Source: Bacteroidales bacterium (GTDB taxonomy: Bacteria; Bacteroidota; Bacteroidia; Bacteroidales; F082). Taken from it: 53,431 nt of DNA. The notes beneath the pieces are model-generated. The model worked only from the letters and a program-made list of their open reading frames with translations. It ran no database searches and was not told where the DNA came from. Every line of letters begins with the position of its first letter. The first letter of the stretch is position 1. Shown here one piece after another: positions 42,705 through 49,735 of this stretch. Where the stretch lies: positions 1 to 53,431 of the forward strand of contig JAFRRE010000167.1 of the NCBI GenBank assembly GCA_017428285.1, in the 5' to 3' direction. The position numbers were made by a program, and so were the translations under genes.

Positions 42705-43409
42705 TTATAGTTTTCCTAACTCTTGCATGCGCTTCTTATACGCCGGGTTGTTCGGGTTGTTCATGTTGGCCTTCAGGTTCGGCACTTTCTTCTTTTTCTT
42801 CTTGCCTTGCTGTTGTTGTGGTTGCTTGGCTTGTGGTTGGACTTTCCCAAGGTCAGCGTTGCTGTTCAGCTTCGACTCTTCGGAGATGACAAGGCGTCCG
42901 CCGCTGATGTTTTTCAGGTCATCGATGATGACTTGGTCGTTGACAACGCTCTTGTTCCATTCTATGTAGTTGCGTTTCATCTGTCCAGCCAACGAGTAGG
43001 CGAGAGCCTCGCGCACTTCCTCGTTTTCCTCCTGCGAGGCTGCCTCTATCATCTTGATGAGGTATTGGCCGTAGTGGCCATATTTGATATCATTATTCTG
43101 ATAACCAATGTGTTGTGGTTTGCTTTGCTTTTCCAGCGGGACAGGAGGGGCATAAGGACTATCCACATCGAGGTTGTAGCCCGAAATCATGTAGAGGTGG
43201 TCCCAGAGTTTGTGCTCGTAGTCGCTCGACTGCTTGATGTTCGGGTTCATCTGCACCATCACGCTGATGATGTATTTTGCGGCTTCGGTGCGCTGCTCCC
43301 GGTCTTCAATTTCGGGCAGTTTCTTGATCATTTCCTGCACGCAGCGGCCGTATTCCGAAATGACAATCTGTTCTTTCTCTGTATTATAGGTTAAACCTGG
43401 TTTGTTCAT
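42705..43409 (-). CDS. DUF4290 domain-containing protein
   Basis: A 234-residue cytoplasmic protein of a family confined to Bacteroidota. It begins LTYNTEKEQIVISEYGRCVQ and has EDREQRTEAAKYIISVMVQM and KLWDHLYMISGYNLDVDSPY, all typical of DUF4290. The C-terminal 60 residues are low complexity (a Gln run, then GKKKKKKVPNLKANMNNP), which suggests a flexible, basic, perhaps nucleic-acid-binding tail. The function is unknown. Its location directly upstream of murA is common in the phylum (recalled, not checked). The -7 promoter box is at 43428-43435. Confidence 0.9.
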   Translation of the reverse strand: MNKPGLTYNTEKEQIVISEYGRCVQEMIKKLPEIEDREQRTEAAKYIISVMVQMNPNIKQSSDYEHKLWDHLYMISGYNLDVDSPYAPPVPLEKQSKPQHIGYQNNDIKYGHYGQYLIKMIEAASQEENEEVREALAYSLAGQMKRNYIEWNKSVVNDQVIIDDLKNISGGRLVISEESKLNSNADLGKVQPQAKQPQQQQGKKKKKKVPNLKANMNNPNNPAYKKRMQELGKL

Positions 43410-43427
43410 TGTGATTCAATTTTGGTG

Positions 43428-43435
43428 CAAAGATA
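43428..43435 (-). promoter_or_regulatory. -7 promoter box of the DUF4290 gene
   Basis: TATCTTTG on the minus strand, a full match to TAnnTTTG, 18 bases upstream of the ATG and within the short gap after the helicase stop. Confidence 0.5.
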
Positions 43436-43442
43436 GAGTTTT

Positions 43443-45746
43443 TTATTTGATTATCCCCAATCGCGCAAACTTCAGCATGAGCATTTTCACACCAGCCATG
43501 TCGAATTGGACACTCGCCTTCTTGTTCGCCCCTGCGCCTTCAATGCTTAATATGGTGCCTGCACCAAACTTGGCGTGGATCACGCGCATGCCTTCCTGCA
43601 AAAGGTCGGGGTTGGAAGGCTCAAAGTCCTTTGGCACTGCGGGTTGGTTGAAACTCGGCTTGGCAAACGAGGGCGTTTCCTCTAGTTTGCGGAAGCCGTG
43701 CTGCTCGGGTTCGTTGATGCGTCGACCGAAAGGACGTCCGCCCATGGGCGAGGTGCCTCTGAACGAGGCCTTCTGCGTCTGTTCGATAAGGCTCGCGTCA
43801 ATTTCATCAACGAAGCGCGAACGCTCGCTGAGGGTGAGGTTACCGTAACGGTAGCGTTGCTCGGCATAGCTCAAAGTCAGTTTGGTCATGGCGCGGGTGA
43901 TGGCCACGTAGAACAAACGGCGTTCCTCTTCCAGCTCTTCTCTCGTGCTGAGGCTGAGGATGCCAGGGAAGAGGTTCTCTTCCATGCCGACGACATAGAC
44001 ATAGGGGAACTCCAAGCCCTTGGCCGAGTGTACGGTCATCAGGCTGACGAAGTCCTCCTCGGGGTCGTCTTTCTTCATCTCGCTGTCGGTGAGCAGGGCC
44101 ACGTCTTCCATGAACTGCACCAGATCGACGCGTGCGGTCTCGCCAGTGGTCTCATCTACCTGACGGTCACTGAACTCCATGATGGCGTTGAGCAATTCCT
44201 CCACATTTTCGACCCTCGACACGCCCTCAGGACTGTCGTCTTCCTTCAGCACCTTGATGAGCCCGATGGTGTTGGTGATGTGTTTGGCCAGTTCGAAGGC
44301 GTTCATCTTGGCTTGCAAGCTTTGGAAGCTCTTGATCATCACCATGAAGTCGCGGAACTTGTTGACGGTACCCATGTTGAAGTCCTGTGGGAACACATTG
44401 TTTTCCATACACTTCCAGATGCTTGTGCGTTGCTCGTTGGCGACGACCATCATACGCTCAATGCTGGTCTTGCCGATGCCACGGGCTGGGTAGTTGATGA
44501 TACGCAGCAAGGCCTGCTCGTCCTCGGGGTTGATGATGACGCGGAAATAGGCCAGTAGATCCTTGATTTCCTTGCGGTCGTAGAATGAGAGACCGCCATA
44601 TATCTTATAAGGTATGTTCTGTTTGCGCAACGCCTCTTCCATCGAGCGGCTCTGGGCGTTGGTGCGGTAGAGGATGGCGAAGCTCTTGTTGGGCAGGTGG
44701 CGGGTCATCTTGTACTGGAAGATGCTGTTGGCCACCATGGTGCCTTCCTCGGTGTCGCTGTTGGCATGGATGAGGCCGATGAGTTCGCCTTTCTCCTTGT
44801 CGCTCCACACTTTTTTCTTGATTTGGTCCTTGTTGTGCGCGATGACGGCGTTCGAGGCATTCACGATGTTTTGGGTGGAACGGTAGTTTTGCTCCAGCCT
44901 AATCAGCTTATAATCAGGGTAGTCGTTCTTGAAGTTGAGGATGTTCTGGATGTTGGCGCCACGGAAGGCATAGATGCTTTGGGCATCGTCGCCCACCACG
45001 CAAATGTTCTCGAACAACGCCGCGATGCGCTTCACAATGAGGTATTGGGCATAGTTGGTGTCCTGGTATTCGTCGACGAGGATGAACTTGAAGTGGTTCT
45101 GGTATTTGTAGAGCACGTCGGGGTTGTCGCGCAGCAGCACATTGGTGAAGTACAAGATGTCATCGAAGTCCATGGCGTTGGCACGATGCAGACGCTCGTT
45201 GTAGAGCTTGAACAGCTGCCCGATGAGCGGCTTGTTGGCCTTGCGGTCGGCCTCTTGGACCTCGGGGTTGTTGGCATAGTCTTCGGGCGAGAAGAGGCTC
45301 GACTTGGCCGAACTGATGCGGGCCAGCACCTGTTTGGCAGGGTAGACCTTGGTATCGAGGCTCAAGTCTTTGAGTATCTGCGTGATGAGAGCCTTCGAGT
45401 CATCCGTGTCGTAAATCGAGAAATTGCTCGTGAAGCCAATTTTCTCTGCCTCGATGCGCAAAATCCTCGCGAAGATGGAGTGGAAGGTGCCCATCCATAC
45501 GTTGCGGGCGTCGCTGGCGTTGACGAGTTGCATGATGCGTTCTTTCATCTCGCGGGCGGCCTTGTTGGTGAAGGTGAGAGCCATGATGCTGAAGGGGTCG
45601 ACGCCCTCCTGAATCATGTAGGCGACGCGGTAGGTGAGGGCGCGGGTCTTACCCGAACCGGCACCTGCAATCACCATCACGGGGCCTTCTATAGTGGTAA
45701 CGGCCTCTCTTTGAGGCTCGTTGAGGTCTTTCAATAGGTCAATCAT
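43443..45746 (-). CDS. pcrA: UvrD/PcrA-type superfamily 1 DNA helicase
   Basis: A 767-residue 3'-5' DNA helicase used in repair and in clearing replication blocks. It starts LNEPQREAVTTIEGPVMVIA; Walker A is GAGSGKT at 28-34, motif Ia LTFTNKAAREM, Walker B ILVDEYQDTN at 222-231, motif III VVGDDAQSIYAFRGA, motif IV LEQNYRST, motif V VHSAKGLEFPYVYV and motif VI ARAM/VAITRAMTKL. The C-terminal Tudor-like domain (GMRVIHAKFGAGTILSIEG) is complete. The downstream order on this strand is helicase, DUF4290 gene, murA. Whether it is called UvrD or PcrA is a matter of naming. Confidence 0.96.
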   Translation of the reverse strand: MIDLLKDLNEPQREAVTTIEGPVMVIAGAGSGKTRALTYRVAYMIQEGVDPFSIMALTFTNKAAREMKERIMQLVNASDARNVWMGTFHSIFARILRIEAEKIGFTSNFSIYDTDDSKALITQILKDLSLDTKVYPAKQVLARISSAKSSLFSPEDYANNPEVQEADRKANKPLIGQLFKLYNERLHRANAMDFDDILYFTNVLLRDNPDVLYKYQNHFKFILVDEYQDTNYAQYLIVKRIAALFENICVVGDDAQSIYAFRGANIQNILNFKNDYPDYKLIRLEQNYRSTQNIVNASNAVIAHNKDQIKKKVWSDKEKGELIGLIHANSDTEEGTMVANSIFQYKMTRHLPNKSFAILYRTNAQSRSMEEALRKQNIPYKIYGGLSFYDRKEIKDLLAYFRVIINPEDEQALLRIINYPARGIGKTSIERMMVVANEQRTSIWKCMENNVFPQDFNMGTVNKFRDFMVMIKSFQSLQAKMNAFELAKHITNTIGLIKVLKEDDSPEGVSRVENVEELLNAIMEFSDRQVDETTGETARVDLVQFMEDVALLTDSEMKKDDPEEDFVSLMTVHSAKGLEFPYVYVVGMEENLFPGILSLSTREELEEERRLFYVAITRAMTKLTLSYAEQRYRYGNLTLSERSRFVDEIDASLIEQTQKASFRGTSPMGGRPFGRRINEPEQHGFRKLEETPSFAKPSFNQPAVPKDFEPSNPDLLQEGMRVIHAKFGAGTILSIEGAGANKKASVQFDMAGVKMLMLKFARLGIIK

Positions 45747-45780
45747 TTATAGCTGGTTTAGAACTAAAGGTAATATGTTT

Positions 45781-45956
45781 TTAAATCAAGGCTGCACCGC
45801 CTTGTCTGCAATCCCATATAGATGCGATGTATACGCCGTCATCCTCAACAAAATAATACACTTGGCCACTTGTTCGCTTGCAAATTCACTATAGAACTGG
45901 TGAATGGCATCAAGTTCGTTGGAAGCCCTTCTCAGCCAATGGATTTCAAACGCCAT
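45781..45956 (-). pseudogene. RelE/ParE-family toxin remnant with the middle deleted
   Basis: From the ATG at 45954-45956 one frame gives MAFEIHWLRRASNELDAIHQ and FYSEFASEQVAKC, a good ParE/RelE N-terminus of about 32 residues; it then runs out of pattern and stops at 45786. The next frame gives YYFVEDDGVYIASIWDCRQG, a good ParE/RelE C-terminus, and stops at 45781. About 35 central residues are missing and the two halves are out of frame, so the toxin is almost surely inactive. The ATG overlaps the end of the antitoxin gene by 11 bases, the normal arrangement of such pairs. Confidence 0.75.
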
Positions 45957-46203
45957 AACGCTCGCAGATGGATGAGTGGCTTATGTAGTTTCCGCTTTGG
46001 TAATCAGCTTCAGCTTCCCGAAGCGACATTTCCATCTGCTCATGGGTGTAAGCACATGGCAAAGTCCTTCCACTGAGAATGGCAACTGCTTCGGCTAGCA
46101 GTTCTTCACTCTCGGTCTGTGACACAAGCAACGAAGCCCGCTGTCGCAAAGCAATAAGTGCATCATAATTCATCGAATGGGATCTTTCCTGTACAGTTTC
46201 CAT
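45946..46203 (-). CDS. Putative antitoxin of a type II toxin-antitoxin pair
   Basis: An 85-residue charged protein (METVQERSHSMNYDALIALR ... LLAEAVAIL; a second possible start is at residue 11). The C-terminal part (YTHEQMEMSLREAEADYQSG) is the kind of acidic helical tail that wraps a RelE/ParE toxin. It resembles the small protein at 49238 in plan: C-x-Y-T, then Glu-rich helix, A-x-AD, G. The frame overlaps the eroded toxin by 11 bases. It has a good promoter (46224-46253). It may now act only as a DNA-binding autorepressor or be on its way to loss. Confidence 0.65.
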   Translation of the reverse strand: METVQERSHSMNYDALIALRQRASLLVSQTESEELLAEAVAILSGRTLPCAYTHEQMEMSLREAEADYQSGNYISHSSICERYGV

Positions 46204-46223
46204 TTTGGAGTGTTTTATAGCTG

Positions 46224-46253
46224 CAAAAGTACAATTTTTCCTTGAACTGCAAA
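46224..46253 (-). promoter_or_regulatory. Promoter of the antitoxin gene
   Basis: On the minus strand TTTG at 46250-46253, 18 bases, then TACTTTTG at 46224-46231. The leader is about 15 bases. Confidence 0.6.
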
Positions 46254-46264
46254 AGGGATGAATG

Positions 46265-46299
46265 AAAAAGTCCTACCTGAAACATTATCAGATAGGACT
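46265..46299 (-). terminator. Terminator of tRNA-Lys
   Basis: On the minus strand AGTCCTATCTG pairs with CAGGTAGGACT (one G-T pair; 46289-46299 and 46269-46279) around a 9-base loop, followed by a run of Ts. It starts 13 bases after the tRNA 3' end. Confidence 0.85.
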
Positions 46300-46312
46300 T
46301 AAGGCTTTTTCG

Positions 46313-46385
46313 TGACCCGGCTGGGGCTCGAACCCAGGACCCCAACATTAAAAGTGTTGTGCTCTACCTGCTGAGCTACCGAGTC
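46313..46385 (-). tRNA. tRNA-Lys (anticodon UUU)
   Basis: A 73-base cloverleaf. The acceptor stem GACTCGG pairs with CCGGGTC (one G-T pair), with discriminator A at 46313. The D arm (AGCTCAGCAGGTAGAGCA), the anticodon arm with loop CTTTTAA (anticodon TTT) and the T arm (CTGGGTTCGAGCCCCAG) are all intact. The 3' CCA is not encoded. A -7 box (TACTTTTG, minus strand 46427-46434) lies upstream and a strong terminator downstream, so it is transcribed alone. Confidence 0.97.
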
Positions 46386-46477
46386 ATCCTTGCTTCTCCT
46401 AAAAGGATAGGGGGCTAAAGCGGCTGCAAAAGTACAGCTTTTTTCATTATCACTGACTTTTTCAGCCAAATTTTTTT

Positions 46478-47095
46478 TCATTCATCCAACAATCCTTTGC
46501 CCTGACGGATGATAACTATTTCATTGTCAGTGCAATCCACTACGGTGCTTTCTTCGTTCTCGCCCGCGCCGCCATCGATGATGATGTCCACCAAGTCCTT
46601 GTAACGGTCGTGGATCTCTTCAGGGTCGGTGAGGTAGGGGTTGATTTCATCTTCTTCGTCGGCCAAGGAGGTAGTCATGATGGGCGAGCCGAATTCCTTG
46701 ACGATGTTCGTGATGATGGGCTGGTCGGGGATGCGGATGCCGATGGTTTTCTTCTTGCTTTGGAAGATGCGCGGGATGTTGTTGTTGGCCTCCAAAATGA
46801 AGGTGAAGGCTCCCGGAAGGTTGCGCTTCATCATCTTGAACACATCGTTGTTGATGGGCTTGGTGAACTCACTCAACATGCTGAGGTCGTGGAAGATGAA
46901 CGAGAAGTTGGCCTTCTCTTTCTTGATGCCTTTGATCTGGCAGATGCGCTCGAAGGTGCGCGGGTTGTTGATGCAGCCGCCCAAGCCGTACAAGGTGTCG
47001 GTAGGGAAGATGATGGTGCCGCCGTCGGACAAGCATTCCAGGATCATCTTGACGTAGCGCGGGTTGGGATCGGTAGGGTAGAGTTTGAGTATCAT
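46478..47095 (-). CDS. Sua5/YciO/YrdC/YwlC-family protein (threonylcarbamoyl-AMP synthase-like)
   Basis: A 205-residue cytoplasmic protein with the YrdC fold. GTIIFPTDTLYGLGGCIN near residue 26, RICQIKGIKKEKANFSFIF for the Lys-x-Arg-type nucleotide and bicarbonate pocket, LPGAFTFILEA and GIRIPDQPI are typical. TsaC/Sua5 members make threonylcarbamoyl-AMP for the t6A base of ANN-reading tRNAs. This one is closer in phrase and length to the YciO side branch, whose role is less certain, so a tRNA role is likely but not assured. A -7 box (TATTTTTG, minus strand 47116-47123) lies 20 bases upstream. Confidence 0.85.
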   Translation of the reverse strand: MILKLYPTDPNPRYVKMILECLSDGGTIIFPTDTLYGLGGCINNPRTFERICQIKGIKKEKANFSFIFHDLSMLSEFTKPINNDVFKMMKRNLPGAFTFILEANNNIPRIFQSKKKTIGIRIPDQPIITNIVKEFGSPIMTTSLADEEDEINPYLTDPEEIHDRYKDLVDIIIDGGAGENEESTVVDCTDNEIVIIRQGKGLLDE

Positions 47096-47123
47096 AGGCT
47101 TACAGAAAATTTCGGCAAAAATA

Positions 47124-47500
47124 GTTATAATTGTTGAATCGATGGATGTTTAATTGTTGAATTGTTGAATTAGATGAGCATAATTAGTTTGCATAATCAA
47201 CTTGTTGAGATTCCCTAGCGGGAATGGAGTCCGTTCGTTTTTTTACATGTGGCGGCTGTGGAGCTTACGAATAGTCAACTTGTTTATGCCGCCGCTTAAT
47301 TACTATGACTTAACTCCATTCCCCGCAGGGGAATCTATTGCATACAGTTCGATTTTGAATAGTTACTTAATTGTTGAATTTCAATCATCAGCTTTGGCCC
47401 ATCCGTACAAATCGGGAGCTTGCGACCCCTAAATTGTCGAATCCAAATCCGTAAAAATCTGTATAATCCGTAGTTATAAAAAAACAAATAATCTGAAATC
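47124..47500. other. Gene-free spacer with palindromic element, family D
   Basis: No real gene is seen here. GATTCCCTAGCGGGAATGG (arm 47209-47230) and CCATTCCCCGCAGGGGAATC (arm 47313-47335) are imperfect reverse complements that enclose 82 bases, inside which GGCGGC and GCCGCC also pair. Around it are short repeats: TTAATTGTTGAATTGTTGAA at about 47150, TTAATTGTTGAATTTC at about 47368, and AATCCGTAAAAATC/AATCCGTAG at about 47445-47473. The element has the size and shape of a MITE or REP-like sequence; no target-site duplication could be confirmed. Confidence 0.6.
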
Positions 47501-47502
47501 TT

Positions 47503-47535
47503 TTGTTGCTGCAATAACTTTTTTCCCTACTTTTG
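47503..47535 (+). promoter_or_regulatory. Promoter of the PurF-like gene
   Basis: TTTG at 47503-47506, 21 bases, then TACTTTTG at 47528-47535. The expected transcription start is near 47541, the first base of a hairpin. Confidence 0.65.
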
Positions 47536-47540
47536 CAGTC

Positions 47541-47578
47541 CATCTACGGGACACCTCCCGCAGATGTTTTTTGTTTTT
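47541..47578 (+). promoter_or_regulatory. 5'-terminal hairpin with U-run in the PurF-like leader (possible attenuator)
   Basis: CATCT and CGGGA (47541-47551) pair with TCCCG and AGATG (47556-47566) around a CACC loop with one A-C mismatch. Six Ts, a G and five Ts follow. It has the shape of an intrinsic terminator placed at the very start of the transcript, 22 bases before the ATG at 47601. Confidence 0.55.
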
Positions 47579-47600
47579 ATAACCTTAAATTGAAAACACT

Positions 47601-49013
47601 ATGGGCGGCTTCTTTGGCACTGTTTTGAAACAACCCTGCGCGCAGGATTTGTTCTATGGCATTGACTATCACTCACATCTCGGCACCAAGCGCGCCGGTA
47701 TGGTGACCTACGACGGCGAACGTTTCCACCGTTCGATCCACGACATTGAGAACTCCTATTTCCGTACCAAGTTCTGCGACGAAATGGGTGCGAACAAATT
47801 CACCGGCAACCTCGGCATCGGCGTCATCAGCGACACCGACCCGCAACCCATCATCGTCAACTCGCATTTGGGCAAGTTCGCCATCAGCACTGTGGCCAAA
47901 ATCAACAACATCGATGAGCTGGTCGACCACTGCCTCGCTAACAAGCAGCACTTCGCCGAGCTGAGCATGGGCTTCACCAACCCCACCGAACTGGTGGCCC
48001 TCCTCATCACCCAAGGTGAGGACTTCGTGGACGGCATCAAGAACGTGTACGAAAAGGTGAAAGGCTCCTGCTCGATGATCATCCTCACCGAAGACGGCAT
48101 CATCGCCGCTCGCGACTACCTCGGCCGTACCCCCATCGTGGTGGGAAAGGGCGAGGAAGGCTATGTGGTGGCTTCCGAGAGCCACAGCTACATCAACCTC
48201 GACTATATGACTTGCTACAATGTTGGCCCAGGCGAAATCGTTAAGGTGACCGTCGATGGCGTGCAGCAGCTGCTGGCGCCCAACCCGAAGAAGCAGGTGT
48301 GCTCCTTCCTGTGGATCTATTATGGCTTCCCCGCCACCGACTATGAGGGCATCAACGTGGAGGAGGCGCGCTACAACGAAGGCCGCGAGATGGGCAAGCA
48401 CGACTATGTCGACATCGACTACGTCTCTGCCATCCCCGACTCGGGCATCGGCATGGCCTTGGGCTACTCCAATGTGCGCAAGGTGCCGTATATGCGTGGC
48501 GTTGTGAAGTACACCCCCACCTGGTCGCGGAGCTTCATGCCTGTCAACCAGAGCCAAAGGGAGCATGTGGCCAAGATGAAGCTCATCCCCAACCGCGCCT
48601 TGTTGGAGGGCAAGAAGGTGGCCTTCTGCGACGACAGCATCGTGCGTGGCACCCAGCTGCGCGACAACGTGAAGATGCTCTACGACTACGGTGCCAAGGA
48701 GGTGCATGTGCGCATCAGCTGCCCGCCCTTGATGTACGGTTGTCCTTTCCTCAACTTCTCGGCTTCGAAGAACATCCTGGAGCTCATCACCCGCCGTTGT
48801 GTGGAGGAGTTGGAAGGCGACCAAAACGCCAACATCGAGAAGTATTGCGACCCGACCACACCAGAGTACGCCAATTTGATTGAGATGCTCCGCAAGCACG
48901 TCGGTGTGGATTCGCTGAAGTTCAACACTTTGGAGAGCGTAGTGAATGCCATCGGTCTGCCCAAGTGCGAGCTTTGCACGCACTGCTTCGACGGCTCGAG
49001 CTACGGGCATTGA
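47601..49013 (+). CDS. Amidophosphoribosyltransferase-like protein lacking the glutaminase catalytic residues
   Basis: A 470-residue cytoplasmic protein with the two-domain PurF plan. The C-terminal PRTase half is intact: the PRPP loop VAFCDDSIVRGTQLRDN is at 340-356 and SCPPLMYGCPF at 373-383. Cys234, Cys381 and the pair Cys459/Cys462 fit the iron-sulfur ligands of Bacillus-type PurF. The N-terminal half keeps the fold (HLGTKRAGMVTYDG, DGIIAARDYLGRTPIVVG), but the nucleophile after Met is Gly2 (MGGFFGT) instead of Cys, and the RYST and HNG motifs read ISDT and AKI. It therefore probably cannot hydrolyse glutamine. It may use ammonia, work with another glutaminase, or have another role. A possible attenuator lies in its leader. 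Confidence 0.9.
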   Translation: MGGFFGTVLKQPCAQDLFYGIDYHSHLGTKRAGMVTYDGERFHRSIHDIENSYFRTKFCDEMGANKFTGNLGIGVISDTDPQPIIVNSHLGKFAISTVAKINNIDELVDHCLANKQHFAELSMGFTNPTELVALLITQGEDFVDGIKNVYEKVKGSCSMIILTEDGIIAARDYLGRTPIVVGKGEEGYVVASESHSYINLDYMTCYNVGPGEIVKVTVDGVQQLLAPNPKKQVCSFLWIYYGFPATDYEGINVEEARYNEGREMGKHDYVDIDYVSAIPDSGIGMALGYSNVRKVPYMRGVVKYTPTWSRSFMPVNQSQREHVAKMKLIPNRALLEGKKVAFCDDSIVRGTQLRDNVKMLYDYGAKEVHVRISCPPLMYGCPFLNFSASKNILELITRRCVEELEGDQNANIEKYCDPTTPEYANLIEMLRKHVGVDSLKFNTLESVVNAIGLPKCELCTHCFDGSSYGH

Positions 49014-49058
49014 ATTCTATGCTGATGTCCTGAAATCGGCGGTAATGCTGCGAAAAAA

Positions 49059-49080
49059 GTTATCAACACCTGTTGATAAC
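49059..49080. repeat. Perfect palindrome resembling paired DnaA boxes
   Basis: GTTATCAACA and TGTTGATAAC are perfect reverse complements with a 2-base centre. Each half is one base off the DnaA box TTATCCACA. It lies 46 bases after the PurF-like stop and could instead be its terminator stem, though no U-run follows directly. Confidence 0.6.
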
Positions 49081-49129
49081 TAAACCTTTTGTTTGAAAAG
49101 TTTTCGCCACACCTTATTTAATAAAAGAG

Positions 49130-49165
49130 TACTTTTGCACCCGAAAAGAAGTAGCCTCTTTCGGG
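49130..49165 (+). promoter_or_regulatory. -7 box and 5' hairpin upstream of the second antitoxin gene
   Basis: TACTTTTG is at 49130-49137. CCCGAAA (49140-49146) then pairs with TTTCGGG (49159-49165) around a 12-base loop that would lie at or next to the 5' end of the transcript. The remaining leader, to the ATG at 49238, is about 70 bases and AT-rich. Confidence 0.5.
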
Positions 49166-49237
49166 GAGAGATTATAGTGTATATATAATAAACAGATAGT
49201 TAAACGTAAAGCGTAATGAAACGGTTAAAAACAAACC

Positions 49238-49540
49238 ATGGCAATAAATGAATATAAAAGCGACAACCCGATGACCACAGCTAGTGAACCAGCTGTTGCC
49301 TACCGTGAAAACTTGACCATGAACGGGGTAATACAAAGCCCTAACATGACCGTGGATGAGTATTTTGATGAGATTGAAAAAACTTTGGATGAACTTGAAG
49401 CCAAGAGCACAACGCCTCCGCCATGCCAATACACGGAAGAAGAAGTCGTGCAACATGTCCTGAAAGCCACCGCCGATGTTGATGCGGGCAAAGACCTTAT
49501 GACCCATGAAGAATTTGAAGCCCTTGTAGCATCATGGTAA
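49238..49540 (+). CDS. Putative antitoxin of a second type II toxin-antitoxin pair
   Basis: A 100-residue acidic protein (MAINEYKSDNPMTTASEPAV ... MTVDEYFDEIEKTLDELEAK). The C-terminal part (CQYTEEEVVQHVLKATADVD, then GKDLMTHEEFEALVASW) has the look of antitoxin tails that precede RelE/ParE toxins, and it shares its layout with the protein at 45946. Its last bases overlap the ATG of a toxin remnant (ATGGTAA) by 7. No DNA-binding motif is evident in the N-terminus. The reading frame is intact. Its role with a dead toxin is unclear. Confidence 0.65.
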   Translation: MAINEYKSDNPMTTASEPAVAYRENLTMNGVIQSPNMTVDEYFDEIEKTLDELEAKSTTPPPCQYTEEEVVQHVLKATADVDAGKDLMTHEEFEALVASW

Positions 49541-49675
49541 AAGTTGTTTGTTGTCGTAATTCGCAGATATAAACTCATTTACCTCTATGAAAACGAAACC
49601 TGCTCGATACTGATGGCTTGGGATTGTCGACAAAACCCCAATTCATTGAAAAACAGCGACAGGTTTGAATCATGA
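49534..49675 (+). pseudogene. Second RelE/ParE-family toxin remnant with the middle deleted
   Basis: The ATG at 49534, overlapping the antitoxin stop, begins MVKVVCCRNSQI and meets a stop at 49570-49572. In the +1 frame from 49571 the sequence reads KLIYLYENETCSILMAWDCR followed by QNPNSLKNSDRFES and a stop at 49673-49675. The first piece fits the start and the second fits the end (YxIxxDxxxI...WDCRQNP) of RelE/ParE toxins; about 55 central residues are missing. It is almost surely non-functional. It matches the other remnant at 45781 in type of damage. Confidence 0.72.
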
Positions 49676-49735
49676 ATCTTTGAATCTTAAATCATAAACA
49701 ATCAAATAACAACCATTTAAACAACAAAACAAAAA

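Noticed and set aside
47202..47432. 76-codon frame in the 47.1-47.6 kb spacer
   Set aside because: It runs through the palindromic element; no start signal, no family and a composition unlike neighbouring genes.
47673..49010. 445-codon frame on the minus strand
   Set aside because: Shadow of the PurF-like gene; composition (Val, His, Asp, Ala) is that of antisense translation.
49059..49080. Replication origin
   Set aside because: A single DnaA-box-like palindrome without clustered boxes, AT-rich unwinding region or dnaA/dnaN neighbours is not enough.
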